DNA of 64,000 nt from Boswellia sacra (GCA_013180625.2 SNVD02014757.1:310001-374000), one strand, 5' to 3'. Counted from the stretch's first letter, positions 24,370-36,588 are shown. The notes: generated from the letters alone by a model not told the origin. A program made the numbers and translations.

Positions 24370-27300
24370 CTACCCCCTAAAAGAAATTTCGTCCTCGAAA
24401 TTACTAACTTGAGAGAAAGAGATGAGGGTACTGAGCTCGTATAACATCTCTCGCTCCCAAGTAGCTTCTTCCATCGAATGATTTCTCTACCAGACTTTAA
24501 CCAATGGAATAGTCTTGGCATGTAGCACTTGTTTCCATTCTATAATCTTTAATGGTCTTTCTTCATAAGTCAAGTCTTTTTTAATTGAACTGGCTGTCGT
24601 TGAAGAATATGGCTTGGATCATACACATACTTATGGAGCATATTATGTATCTTAAACAACTCTAAAGGTAAAGCTAAATGAGAAGCCACTATGCCCACAT
24701 GCTCTATAATCTCATAAGGCCCAATATAGCGTGGGCTTAGTTTCTCATGTTTACCAAAATGAAGCACACCCTTCCAAGGAGATATCTTCAAAAATACCTT
24801 ATCTCCTACTTGAAATTCTAGATCTCTCCTGCGCTTACCAGCATAACTTTTCTGCCGATCTTGAGCTACCTTTATCTTGTTTCTAATGATAACTATCTTT
24901 TCATTTGTATCCTGCATAAGTTTTGGTCCCAACAATCTTCTCTCACCCACTTCATCCCAGCATATTGGTGTTCTACACTTCCTCCTAAATAGAGCCTCAT
25001 AAGGTGCTATTTCAATACTGGACTGGTAACTGTTATTATAAACAAACTCTATTAGAGACAAATAAACATCTCAATTGCCTTTAAACCCCACTACACAAGC
25101 TCCAAGCATGTTTTCAAGAGTTTAAATAGTATGCTCAGGTTGACCATCTATTTGTGGGTGAAAGCTGTGCTGAAATTCAATCTTGTGCATAAAGCCTTCT
25201 ACAAGCTAGGCCAGAATCTGGAAATGAAACGTGGGTCTCTATCTAATATTATTAAAATAAGTATACCATGAAGACGTACTATCTCTGCCACATAAATACT
25301 AACGAACCTATTTAATGAATAAGTAGCTTTGACAAGTAGAAAGTGTGCAGATTTTGTAAGACGATCTACAATTAGCTAGAGACTATCATGACCATTCATA
25401 GTATGTGAAAGTCCTACCATAAAATCCATAGTCATATATTCCCATTTCCACTTAAGGATAGGTGATAAGTCTAATTTTTATACATTATTTTCATCTTTAT
25501 TCTTGAGTTTTATGTTCCTCTTTTTGTGTTTAATTGATGAATTTTGTCTAAGTTTGTTTGAGTTCTGCCTAAAGTAATTTCAAGATTTTAAACCTGATTA
25601 AATGAAGACAAAATTCTATAATATTATATTTCATGTGGAAGGGTAATTTTGGAAGGCTTGTGGAGGAAAATGAGCTAGACAGGAATTTTAAAACATCCCA
25701 TTTGCACTTTCAGTGGAGCACTTCTACTAAGCTGAGTGGATTGACTTTTGAGGGGACAAAATGATCATGTTAAGGGAATCTCGAGGAGAGGCAATGAGGA
25801 TGTTGTTCTTTGGGGGGTCTGCTAGGAAAGAGAGAACAAAAAGGGGGGAAAGTTCATGGAAGAGAGGGGATTCGAACTGAAACAAATATTGGGTGAGCAG
25901 AAGGTAGATCTTAGGTGATTCGAACTTGGAGAGGAATTGCTTACAAAGGAGAGGCAAAAATTGGACAGCCGTCATCTTCGTCATCAAAGATTCAACTCTC
26001 CATAGCTAGTTTTTCTATCCCTATCTTCACTTATGTTTAAAAACATGTTTAGATTTGTGTTGTTTGTAATTTGTAATATGAACTAATTTTTATTTTCTAG
26101 GATGAAGATGTAACCGTATTTTGATATTTAATTTCTCTTGATTTTGGTTGACTGATGTTTATTCCAATATTGTTGAGCAATTTACTTACATGCTTAATGC
26201 TTGCGATTTTCTGACCAATTGTTGCATGAATTGAGATGTGGATTGAGCTAGTAAGTGATTTTCATATTGGTCCGTAATTATCTTGCCATAAATCATGTGA
26301 GATAGAGATATGAATGTGATTTGTGTAATCTTGTATGATTTCCTGCACTTAATGGATATTAATAGTGAGTTAGATGAGACAGAGATGTAATTCTAATCTA
26401 TTTATATACATTATTATTGCTTGAGAAAAAATAATAATCAAATTAGTGAAATCGATTGGCAATAATAGGAATAAATATTGGTTAATTGAATCAGAGAAGG
26501 TAAATTGATTAATTCTGGTGAAATCGGATCCCTAGATTTTTAATCATAAAATTCTTCTATCCAAAATTTCTGTGAGTGTACGTAGTGTTAAATTTAGTTT
26601 AATCAAGTTTTATTTAAACTTTCCAACAACTCAGTTCTCTTTTATAATTAGTTTAATTAATTAGATTTTAATACAATTTCGGTATCTAGTAGCAACAATT
26701 CTCGTGGGACGATACTTATACTCTCATTTTATTACCTGTCCACGATATCGTATATTTACGATTTTATGCAACAATAGGAAGTGGTTGAAAGAGTCACGCA
26801 GGTTTCTAGTGCTCAGCCTTGATTTGTTGACAAACTAAACATCGAGACACAAATTCTGTAATTTTGGGCTTTATACCCTACCATCAGTAATATTCTCTCA
26901 AAGTGTGATACATCTTAGTACTTCTTGGATGCATTACATAGGTTGGAAAATGAGCGTCCTTCATAATCTCTTTCTTTAATTCATCAATGTTGGGCACACA
27001 AAGTCTATTTTCCATAACTAATGTTTCATCATCTCTAACCATAAAGTCTGTTCATAAGCTATTATTTACCTCTTCTATCAATTTCATCAATTGAGGATCT
27101 TGTGCTTGTGTATCTCTAACTTTATCAATTAAAACAGGTCTAACATGAAAATTGGCTAGTAGCACACTTGAGTCATTTACTACTAACTCAATTCCCAAAT
27201 ACCTTAACTTAATTAGTAAAGGTAGATATGTTACCCTTAAATGGGCCATAGGGCTCGAGGATTTCCAACTGAGTGCATCTACTGCCATATTTGCTTTACC

Positions 27301-29195
27301 TGGGTGATAGTCGATGATGCAGTCATAATCACTGATAGCTCAATCCACCTCCTCTGCCTAAGATTCAATTCTTTTTTGGTGAACAAATACTTAAGACTCT
27401 TGTGATCTATGTAAATTTGACATGTTATCCGGTACAAGCAATGTCACCAAGTCTTGAGTGCAAATACAATTGTTGTCAACTCTAATTCATGGGTGGAATT
27501 CTTCTTTATTGTCTTGAACCACAAGTTATCACCTTCTCGTGTTGCATCGAAACAAAATTTAACCCCCGTCTAGAGGCATCACTATGAATTACTAACCCCC
27601 CATTTCCTGATAGAAGAGTAGGTATGGATGCAGAAATTAATCATGTTTTAAGCTCTTGAAAACACCGCTCACAAGCATCTATCGACTCAAACTTCACCTC
27701 CTTATGAGTCAATGGAGTTAATGGGACAAACATTTTGGAAAAACCCTCAATGAATCTCCTACAACCTGCCAAGCCAAGGAAACTTCTGACTTCTTTTACA
27801 TTAGTAGGTTACTTCCATTTAACGATAGCTTCTACCTTTTGAGGATCTACAGATTCTCCTTTAACTATATCACATGGCCTAAAAACACAACTTTGTCCAG
27901 CCAAAATTGACACTTGTTGAATTTGGCATAAAGTTGTTTTTCTTTCAAGGTTTGTAGAACTATCTTCAAATGTTCTACATGCTCTTCCTTGTCCCGAGAA
28001 TACACCAATATATCATCCATAAACATGATAACAAAGCGATCCAAATAAGGATGAAATACACAATTCAAGAGGTCTACCAAAACTATTGAAGCATTAGTCA
28101 ATCTAAATGGCATTACAAGAAAGTCATAGTGCCCATAGAAAGTCCTAAAGGTAGTCTTAGGTACATCAGCGTCTCTAATCCTAAGTTGATACTGGCCTAA
28201 GCGTAAATCTATCTTAGAGAAAACCTCTGCACCTTGCAACTGATCAAACAAATCATCAATACGAGGGAGAGAGTACTTGTTATGGATGGTCACATTATTC
28301 AACTGTCGGTAGTCTATGCATAACTATATTGTTCCATGCTTCTTTTTAACAAACAAGACTGGAGCTCCCCATGGTGAAACACTAGGTCTGATAAATCCCT
28401 TATCAACCAACTCTTGCAACTGAACTTCTAACTCCTTTAACTCTAGAGGGGCTATTTTGTATGGTGCCATAGAAATAGAAGTGGTGTCCGGAGCTAAGTT
28501 TATTGTAAATTCAACCTCCCTATCTAATGGTAATCCAGGTAAGTGTTCTGAAAACACATCAGAGAAATCTTGCACTATATGAATATCTTTTATCTTTGCT
28601 TCACTTACTTAAGTGTCGATCACATGAGCCAGATAGGCTAAACATCCATTTTCAAGTAAACGCTTAGCATCAGAGATAGATATTACACACGTAGGAAGGA
28701 TATGTTGATCTCCATAGAAAGTAAATTCAGGTGTTTCAGGTTTTCTAAACACCATCTCCTTCCTGAAGCAATCTATAGATGCATGGTGGGTAGCAAGTCA
28801 ATCCATTCCTAATATCACATCAAAGTCTTAAATGTCTAAAGGAATTAAATTTGCTAACAGATCATGATCACCCACTTTCACAATGCAAATCATAAGAACA
28901 TTTCTTACCAAAGTGGAATTCCCAATACGTGAGGCTACTACTAAAATACACTCCAACAGTTTTAAACCTCTATTAGCATGTATAGCAAACATAAAAGAAA
29001 CAAAGGAATGTATATATCCAGGATCAATCAAAATGCAGGCCTCACGATCAAAGATAATCAACATACTACTAACCACCTCTGGTATGGCCTGTACCTCTTA
29101 CTGAGTCATGGCAAAGACTCGTGCCTATCGAGCTAGCTGACTATCTTGTTGATTGTTACTGTTTCTTTGGGCATTAGTTTGGGATTCTCTTTAGA
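24370..29195 (-). pseudogene. Ty3/gypsy (chromovirus-like) polyprotein, decayed
   Basis: Minus-strand pol order is preserved: protease region (about 29,150-28,600); reverse transcriptase (28,575-27,700, with the FMDDILVYS active-site box and the family-typical phrase [17 protein letters not shown]); RNase H (about 27,660-27,260, ending in a VDALS-K-type linker); integrase (about 27,050-24,700, with core-domain wording WEYMTMDFMVG and VDRLTKSAHF, then a C-terminal region with RRRDLEFQVGDKVFLK); and a tail ending close to a polypurine tract at 24,370. Multiple stops and frameshifts disable every domain. A solo LTR splits the integrase at 25,463-26,773. No gag was found upstream; different, LTR-like sequence begins at about 29,200. 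Lineage (Tekay/Del-like) is inference from wording. Confidence 0.88.
25463..26773. mobile_element. Solo LTR inserted in the gypsy integrase, 1,311 bp
   Basis: Begins TGATAAGTCTAATTTTT and ends ATTTTATGCAACA (TG...CA). The identical 5-bp duplication ATAGG flanks it (25,458-25,462 and 26,774-26,778). The integrase reading resumes on the far side of the insert. No internal retrotransposon genes, so it is best read as a solo LTR left by LTR-LTR recombination. The orientation of the parent element is not certain. The open frame 25,727-25,987 is not meaningful. Confidence 0.82.
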
Positions 29196-29905
29196 AATGA
29201 TAGGAATGAATTATTAGGTTAGGCTAGAACTCTAAGGCTAGAGATGAACTTGTATGTGTAGTTTATCTATTTCTCTACTTTGATTCTTCCTCAAGGGCTA
29301 TAAAGTTTATATGTTTGTTTAGGTGTAAACTCTTTCTCATCTTGTGATTTCTCATTAATCCAGAAATTATAATTCTCAATTTCGTATAAATTCAGTTATG
29401 CTTTCTTTATATGATTCGTGTTGAATTATAACTATTACTGGTAGTTTCGTTTTATGAGTTAATCTTTTACTGCAAAATTGTCAATTGATTTATTGTCGCT
29501 CTTGGATAAGTTGTAAGGATGAACGTTGTTAGTAAATATTGCTTGTAAAGAGTTTACGCATATCAAATATAGGTGTTTATCAATTATGCTTTACGATACA
29601 TATTTTCTGATTGATTGTTTGGGATGTAAAACTTTCAATTAAGTTACAATTGTTGAATCAAAATGGGGATTAGATTTGCAAAACGTATAAGCGATTCTCG
29701 ATGCCTTACTCTTAATTACCATCGATTGCTTCCAATTATTATGCATTATAGTCTCTTTATAACCAATCACTTCAAATTTAAATTTTATGTCTTTATTATA
29801 TTTTTAGTATTTTTGTTTTACTAACCTCTTTTGTCGAAAGCCTCCTTGTGAATTTGACACCTTAACTTATACTATAATAACCGTAGTATATTTTGGGTGT
29901 AAACA
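29196..29905. repeat. LTR-like segment between gypsy and MULE remnants
   Basis: Non-coding. It runs from about TGATAGGAATG (29,208) to GTGTAAACA (near 29,910) and contains phrases typical of LTR or leader regions ('cttcctcaagggcta', 'cctccttgtgaatttgacacc'). No matching target duplication, and one side abuts MULE sequence, so its borders may be rearranged. Confidence 0.4.
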
Positions 29906-29958
29906 CTCCAATAAGGCCCTTTTGTCATTCACTCGTAAGTGTGTAGCTCTTTTCATCT
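29906..29958 (-). pseudogene. MULE transposase, distal fragment cut off by the hAT insertion
   Basis: Minus strand reads SYTLTSE, stop, QKGLI, matching the MULE transposase stretch that normally follows the ...YDYL segment found at 36,597 on the other side of the hAT element. The frame is continuous if one copy of the 8-bp target duplication is removed. Confidence 0.7.
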
Positions 29959-29966
29959 CTTAAATA
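29959..29966. repeat. hAT target-site duplication, left
   Basis: CTTAAATA, identical to 36,589-36,596. Confidence 0.92.
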
Positions 29967-29979
29967 TAAGGATGGCAAA

Positions 29980-30135
29980 AAAAACCGGGTAATCCGGGTA
30001 CCCGGATTTTACCCGGATGATCCGGGTGCAAAATTACCCGGATTTGCGGGTATCAAATGCGAGTGCGGGTAGGAAACAGAAATTAAAATCCGGGTGCGGT
30101 ATTCATCCTCCCTGGCCCGCACCCGCACCGGAACA
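29980..30135. repeat. hAT left subterminal CCGGGT cluster
   Basis: Repeated ccgggt / acccgga words in both orientations plus gcgggt and cacccgcacc. Mirrors the right cluster at 36,405-36,575. Confidence 0.85.
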
Positions 30136-32063
30136 TATAAAAAATTTTAAAAAAATTAAAATTATTTATAAAATATAAATTATTGGGAATTTCTCTAATC
30201 CCTAACACCACCGATTCACCGCACGCTAAGCCTCTCTCAGTCTCTCCTCTCTCGCTGCCGACTCCTGAAATCGGCTCATCCTCCCTCATCCTCTGCCTCT
30301 CAGCTCTCAGTCACGGTCTCTTAGTCTCTCAATCTCTCAGTCTCTCTCGGTCACGGTCGCCATTCTCTCGCTACAGCCACGTCTTCCGTTCACTGGTCAG
30401 GAGCCACAACTCTCAACTCAGCCTCTGAAAGCCCTTCCATCCTTCTCCATCAGTGCAGCCAGCCGGCCACCTTGTCCTCTCCCTGTTGCTTGTTAGTCAC
30501 CGGCAGAAGACCAGACCAGACAGAAGCTTCGATTTGCAACAAGTCAGGCCGTTGATTTGAGAATCCACGTTAAGTTATATGTGCTTAGAAGTTTGTTTAT
30601 TTGTGAATTCAAGTTATCATGTAAAGGAGTAATCCATTTCATTCGTCATTTGTATATTAAACCATCCCGTTGCTGCTGGTTTTGGCTAAGAGGCTTTGCA
30701 GTTAATCGAAGTAATTGGCACTCCTAAACCGAAAGTTAATATATTTTTTTCAAATTTTAATTTTTATTATGTGTTTATGCATGCATGGCATGGCAATTCA
30801 GATTATCGTCAAAATATGAGAAAGTCTTCGATGAGACCAAAAATAAAAAAGTATGTGTTATGATTTTTTTTTTCCTTTGTGGAAAGAAAAATAGCAATCT
30901 TGGCTTTTGACCAAGTAATTAATCACTAATTTCTCCTGGTCCATTCTTGCTGTGTATTTTGGTTTAATGTTAATATTTAGGTTAATGAGAATATGTAACT
31001 TCACTAATTGTCTTTCCACCTCATTAAACAAATTTATCAGAATTATGCTCCTGAATTATCTTAATTCAGCATTTGTGAATGTGATATCACATCCTCTTCT
31101 CATTATCCTGGCAGAGCAAAAAGTCTGATTTTGGTATTAAAAAGAACATTTTTTCAGAGGAAAAAAAGAGTGCCTTCAGGGTGTCTAACCATCATCCCAG
31201 CTTGTTGTGTTTCTGATTTCACCACCATCAATAAAATCAGAAGCAATCACTTTCTTATATGCTATAGGTGCCTAGTTAAATTGCAGACCAGACATTAGAT
31301 TTGATGAACTTGAATCCAGAAATTGTGAAAGCCTTCCTTGGTTGCATTGATCTTATCATATTCAAGAGACAATGTACCACTGTTAATTGTTCTGAGCATG
31401 CAATGGAAACTGAGGGACATTATATGATACCTTGCAATTGTAGCCTACCTGGTAAAGACTTTACAAAACTTCTTCATGTCCCTGGGTTTCAATTTCTTAA
31501 AATCTAATGCTTCACAGTCTTAAAACATATAACTGAGTCTACAGGCTAGCCTTCTTCTATTTCGCTCTATACAGTTCATGTTATAACAACACACTTTTGG
31601 ATTAAAAGATTCTACATATTAACAAACAAATTTTAATTTAGCTATCTTAGTTAACCAGTGCTCTAAAATTAAAGCACATCAATTAAGTCATGAACTGTAA
31701 GGATAAGTCCAGGTTTTGGCTAATTCAGTAACCAGTTATAACAGTATGGAAAAATCATAGAACTATCAAATTAGGTAGAAATTACTTTTGTCAATTCCAA
31801 AATCCCAATAGTTTGGTGATAGAGGATTTCAGACATAGGGTTTGAACCAAAAGACAGACAGACCCATATAACATATGTTTGCCATTTCCTACAACCTAAG
31901 ATACACATCCAAATTTGGCATAATTTAATTTTGCTATTAGGCATTGATTAATAGTTTAATACCTGTCCTCCAGTAATTGGCATGATGTTAGCTAGATTAT
32001 TTTTGTATGTGCAACCTAACTCTAAAATTTATTATGTGAAATATTTACTTTTGTAGGATTAAA

Positions 32064-34447
32064 ATGTCTTCTTCAGCACAGCTCCCAATTGATTCAAGTG
32101 ATGCTCCAACTCATGGTGATAAGGAGCAACATGAGTCATACAATGAAGCAAATACAAATCCTATTCTTGGTACTAATAATGAATTGGAATCAACCACTAG
32201 TAAACGAAAGAAGGGAACAAGAAAGCCTCCACCACCACGTAAACCAAGGCAAGCATCTTGGGTTTGGGAGCATTTTAAAAAAGAGACTATTAAAGATCAA
32301 GTCAAGGTTGTGTGCAACTATTGTAAGAAAAGGTTGGGTGGACATTATAAGGATGGAACTTCACATTTGAGACAACACTATGAGAGTTGTTCTCAACGAG
32401 CACAACAAACACTTAGGCAAACAATTTTGAAAGCCAAGAAGAAAGAAGATGGAGATATTGATCTGCAAAAATTTATTCCTGATCACTTTGACAAGAGCAT
32501 TGCTAGGGAGAAGATAGCCAAGATGGTTATTATGCATGAGTTGCCTCTTTCATTTGTAGAATATGAAGCTTTCCAGGATTTTGTGGATTATGTGCAACCA
32601 TTGGTTGGCACAATGAGTAGGAATACTTTGAAAAAGGAAATTTTTAAGTTGTATGAGGTTGAGAAAAGTAAGACGGCATTGGCTCTAGAGAATTGTAGTA
32701 GTAGAGTTGCAGTCACAACAGATATGTGGACTTCTAGTAACCAAAAAAAAGGTTACATGGTTATTACGGCACACTTCATTGACAATTCTTGGCAATTACA
32801 AAGCCGAATTTTGAGGTAATATTACATTTTCATGGTGTTTTCAATTGTTTGCTGTTTTATATACTATAATTGTGTTCTAATTATGATTTTTCTTATATAT
32901 TTTTGTTAATTTTCTAGGTTTATATATGTGCCAAGTCCACACAGTTCTGATGCTCTTTGTTCGGCATTAATAAGATGCTTGATGGATTGGAATGTGGATC
33001 GTAGATTATCCACTGTCACTGTTGATAACTGCTCAACAAATGATGCTATGATTAGAACATTGGTTTCAAGATTGAATGAGGATTCATTGATATTGAAAGG
33101 GGAATTTATTCATATGAGATGTTGTGCACACATCTTGAACATAATTGTCAAGGATGGAATGGAAGTGGTTGCGGATGGAATTGACAAAATTAGGGAAAGT
33201 GTGTCATTTTGGACTGGAACACCTAAAAGGATTGAAAGATTTGAGGAGGCAGCGAGACAAATGAGAATTCCATGTAGTAGAAAACTGGTGCTTGATTGCA
33301 AAACTAGGTGGAACTCTACTTACTTGATGTTGACGACTGCATTGGAGTATAAAGAAGTTTTTTCTCCTATAAAACAGCGTGAGCCTCATTATAGTTGTTT
33401 GCCGAATGAAGCACAATGGTTGTTGGCTGCAGCTTTGTGTGACCATTTGAGCCCCTTCTACAACTTGACAGAGATCTTTTCAGGTACCAAGTATCCCACT
33501 GCTAATACTTTCTTCCTTTTGATTTGTAATATAAGAGTTTCGATGGAAGAATGGCTTGAGTCACCAAATAAGCGGATAAGGGAAATGGCTAGTAAGATGA
33601 TAGAGAAGTTTAAAAAATATTAGGATATTATTTATGGGGTCTTGGCTGTAGCAGTTGTCTTAGATCCTAGGTATAAGAAATTATATCTTAAGTTTTCATT
33701 GCGTAAGATCTATGGAGATGAGAATGGCAATATTCATATGGAGAAGATTTTAACTCTTTGTCAAAAATTGGTGGTAGAATACAAATCAAAAGTTAAATCA
33801 TTACCAACAAAGGCAAGTGTAGCTTTGGAAAAACAAGGTGAGTCTTCTGTTGACCCTCTATTAGCTTCAGGAAGATTGTCTAAACATACTAAGTTAGATT
33901 CAGATTGGAAATCATTTAAAGATGTTGAGGAAGATGAAGTTGAGGAGGTGTCAGAGTTAGAAGCTTACTTTAAGGAAAAAACTGTTGAGGATTCTGAAGA
34001 TTTTAAGATTTTGAATTGGTGGAAGACAAATAGAGGAAAATATCCTATATTGTCTGAGATTGTTAAGGATATCATGGCTATCCCAGTATCTACAGTTGCC
34101 TCAGAGTCTGCATTTAGTACTAGTGGTAGACATATAAGTGCACATCGTAGTAGACTTCATCCCAAAACATTGGAGGCTTTGATGTGTACCCAGAATTGGT
34201 TGTGGTCTGGATTGCGAGGTAAAAAAAATTTCAATTGTATTATTATATTATGTTGTATATTTATATAACGTTTGACTAATAACTTTATTTCATTGTATTT
34301 CTTATTTTAGTTGCCATCATTCCTGAAAATAAGATATTCACTGGAGAAGAGATTGTGGAAGATGATGATGGAGATGAAGATCGAATTTTAACATCGTTAA
34401 CTGAAGATGATTTTGATAATGAGGATTCAATGTCTCTTTTTGATTAA
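32064..34447 (+). pseudogene. hAT transposase, three exons, one in-frame stop
   Basis: Exons 32,064-32,815, 32,919-34,218 and 34,311-34,447, all joined by GT-AG introns. The N terminus is charged. A BED zinc finger follows at residues ~65-112 (WVWEHF, CNYC, a spaced His and Cys). The RNase-H-like catalytic core has TTDMWTS and TVDNCSTND, a Cys/His helix (RCCAHILNIIVKDG) and KTRWNSTYLML. The hAT C-terminal dimerisation region is intact: LNWWKTNRGKYPILSEI and IPVSTVASESAFSTSGR, then an acidic tail. This is the ZBED/RICESLEEPER type of plant hAT transposase, which cuts and pastes DNA by recognising the terminal repeats. The only defect seen is TAG at 33,621-33,623, in the usual KY-W position where other members have a Trp codon. 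Exon 3 was assigned from frame and splice sites. Confidence 0.9.
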
Positions 34448-34806
34448 AATTTGTATCATGGCACTTTTTATTTGTGTTAGACTTTGGGACTTTTTATTTG
34501 TATTACACATTGGGACTTTTTATTTGTATGTGAGCATTGACTTATTGAATAGCCATTCATGTTTTAAAACTTAGAATTTAAGTTAGTATTTGTGTGAGCA
34601 CATAGAAATTGACTCTTGCTGGTAATTATGAAGAATAATTTAGAAATTCCAGGCTTTAGCATATTCCCCAAGAGAATGTGCTACTTGATGGTATCACTCT
34701 CCTTTGCAATGACCTTCAGGTACGTTTTTTGTTTATTGTTGAACTAATTTTTCTTTTTTTGTTTAAAGTACTTCTAATGACTGAGGTTGTTTTATTACGA
34801 ATGCAG

Positions 34807-35679
34807 GGACATTCAGTTACAAGGAAGCTTAATTCAGATGGTAAGGTGGATACAGTGCAAACCCTACACAATTTGAGTGAAGGTCTCTTCCTGATACCCA
34901 TTGTGGTTATTTGGTTTTTGAAAGTGTAATGTTGAATGTATGTATTAACAAAGGTACAATTGAAATTATTTTTCAAATGAGCTTGCTGGTTTCGAAGAAT
35001 CATGGAAAGGGAATGCAAAATCTGGTTGGAGTGGTGGATTTGATATTTATCATAATGCAGATAACTGTTGTTTTATCCCTATACAATAAGTTGATATGGG
35101 TCTTTTTTTTTTATTTTGGGGTTTGGTTCGTGTGTAGACCCTTTGTTATAATAGCTGGAACCACTTACCAGGAATGATGTTTTATATTATTATGGTGTAG
35201 CCACTGCATTTCCTGGCCACTAGCCACCTCCCTTGAGTAGTAAGCAGGATTGATTTACCCTGTTTGATATTTAAATCTTTGAGGTTTTCTGTATGTGGAT
35301 AGGAAACAGAATCTTGTGTTTGAAGCCTAATACCTCATTTCTTATGCCCATCATCTAGAAACCTTCTGGTGGTAGCTATAACTGCTCCAAACAACGTGCT
35401 TCTACCCTTAAATCTTTTGTTGTGCAATTATTAACAAATTCAAATGCATATAGGATTTTCATTCAGTGTATCACATATTCCTGTTTGTTTGAAACTTTGG
35501 GGTTCAATGTCATTGTAGGTTCAAGTGGTGATGAACGAAGCAGGAAGACAACTCGGGGTGGCTGGATGCTTCCATCTACTAAGCGAGTCCAAAATGCTGG
35601 AGTAATATCAGACAATGAAGCTAGGACTAGTGCTACTTCGGGCAGAACAAAAAAGGTTGTCAGAATTAACATAGAATGA
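34807..35679 (+). pseudogene. Captured 3' fragment of an MLF (myeloid leukemia factor)-like gene
   Basis: Three exon blocks on the same strand as the transposase: 34,807-34,882 (GHSVTRKLNSDGKVDTVQT..., preceded by AG, followed by GT), about 34,977-35,060 (ELAGFEESWKGNAKSGWSGG...) and 35,519-35,679 (GSSGDERSRK... ending KKVVRINIE and a stop). Plant MLF-domain proteins end in this way as I recall them; the role of the plant family is poorly known. The intron between blocks 1 and 2 has lost its acceptor (CAA where CAG is expected, 34,974-34,976). Block 2 has lost its donor (GCAG followed by AT). The fragment therefore cannot be spliced normally. Retained introns show capture at DNA level. An upstream piece at 34,650-34,720 may be one more degraded exon. 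Confidence 0.72.
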
Positions 35680-35809
35680 TACAAGCATCTCATTTAGTTT
35701 CAATCTGTTGGAGTAGGACCAAACATTTATTGCATCTCATTTAGTTTCAATTTATTGCATCTTTTGCTTTACAATACTGGCAGATTTTTCTTTTTTTCAA
35801 CCTGCCATA

Positions 35810-36015
35810 TTTGTCAGATTTATTTTCATATTTGTAAGGATATTTGGCAGATTTTTTTTCATATTTGTAGGGATATTTGGCAGATTTTTTTTTGGCTTTG
35901 CACTTTATTGGATAGCTTACTGCAGGTTTCAATGACATGGTGATTAGTGTTGTTTGTTTCAGTCAGTTTAGTGTTGTTTGTTTCAGTCAGTTTAATGTTG
36001 TTTCGGTCAGTTGTT
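35810..36015. repeat. Short tandem repeats near the hAT 3' end
   Basis: Two or three copies of a ~34-base unit (catatttgtaaggatatttg / catatttgtagggatatttg) at 35,825-35,895, then gtgttgtttgtttcagtcag twice and a shorter third copy at 35,945-36,015. Non-coding. Confidence 0.75.
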
Positions 36016-36404
36016 CAATGGCACATGAAGGCTGCTAGTAGCACCTCTGCACCTCATCACTTTTAGTGTAAACTGTGTTGTTTCGTGGCACATGAAAGTG
36101 TGTCATTAGTGTTGTTTCATTAGGGAAAAAGAACTTGTAACAGCCTGCTACAATGTGTGAACTGTCAATTTTTAAAACATAGGTGGATTACAAATGAATG
36201 ATACAGTGTAATTGATGAATTAATTACAGCTTTATTGCATCTTTTTCTTTACAATACTTAGAATTTGTAATTGATACAATGCTTTAGAATTTTCAGATTA
36301 CAAATGAGATACACCAATTTTCAGCTTCTGCGGCTGACATTTCTTCATTCCAGGCTGCAGAATTTCCTTTCAGGCTTTGGAAAGGCTTTAGGAAAGCTTT
36401 ATAA

Positions 36405-36588
36405 ATCCGGGTAATTAATCAGGGTAAAATCCGGGTGCGGGGAGGAAAATCACAAATCCGGGTAAACCCGCACCCGCACCGTATACAAAATATCCGGGGA
36501 AAACCCGGGTTCCGGGGGGAAAAAATTTAATCTGGTCCGGGTGCGGAAATGCGAAACCTGCACCCGCACCCGGATTTTGCCATCCCTA
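36405..36588. repeat. hAT right subterminal CCGGGT cluster and inverted repeat
   Basis: At least eight ccgggt/acccgg/cacccgcacc words; ends TTTTGCCATCCCTA. Confidence 0.88.

Larger units (their letters stand above)
29967..36588 (+). mobile_element. hAT transposon carrying a captured host-gene fragment, 6,622 bp
   Basis: Terminal inverted repeats TAAGGATGGCAAAA (left) and TAGGGATGGCAAAA (right, reversed) match at 13 of 14 positions. A perfect 8-bp target duplication CTTAAATA flanks them. The first ~170 and last ~185 bases are dense in CCGGGT/ACCCGG motifs in both orientations, as expected for hAT subterminal transposase-binding sites. Contents in order: a CT-rich leader (30,180-30,420), a long non-coding 5' region, a three-exon transposase (32,064-34,447), an MLF-like gene fragment (34,807-35,679), then AT-rich sequence with short tandem repeats (35,810-36,010). 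It is inserted in a MULE transposase. The near-matching ends and nearly open transposase suggest a fairly recent insertion. Confidence 0.93.

Noticed and set aside
30183..30428. 81-codon Ser-rich open frame in the hAT left part
   Set aside because: CT-rich leader sequence without motif; no splice link to the transposase could be supported.
34678..35177. Open frames covering MLF blocks as separate small proteins
   Set aside because: Each runs from an exon into an intron. The exon reading across blocks explains them better.
35755..35943. Plus and minus open frames with repeated HICK/YKYEKKS text
   Set aside because: Produced by the short tandem repeats near the hAT end.
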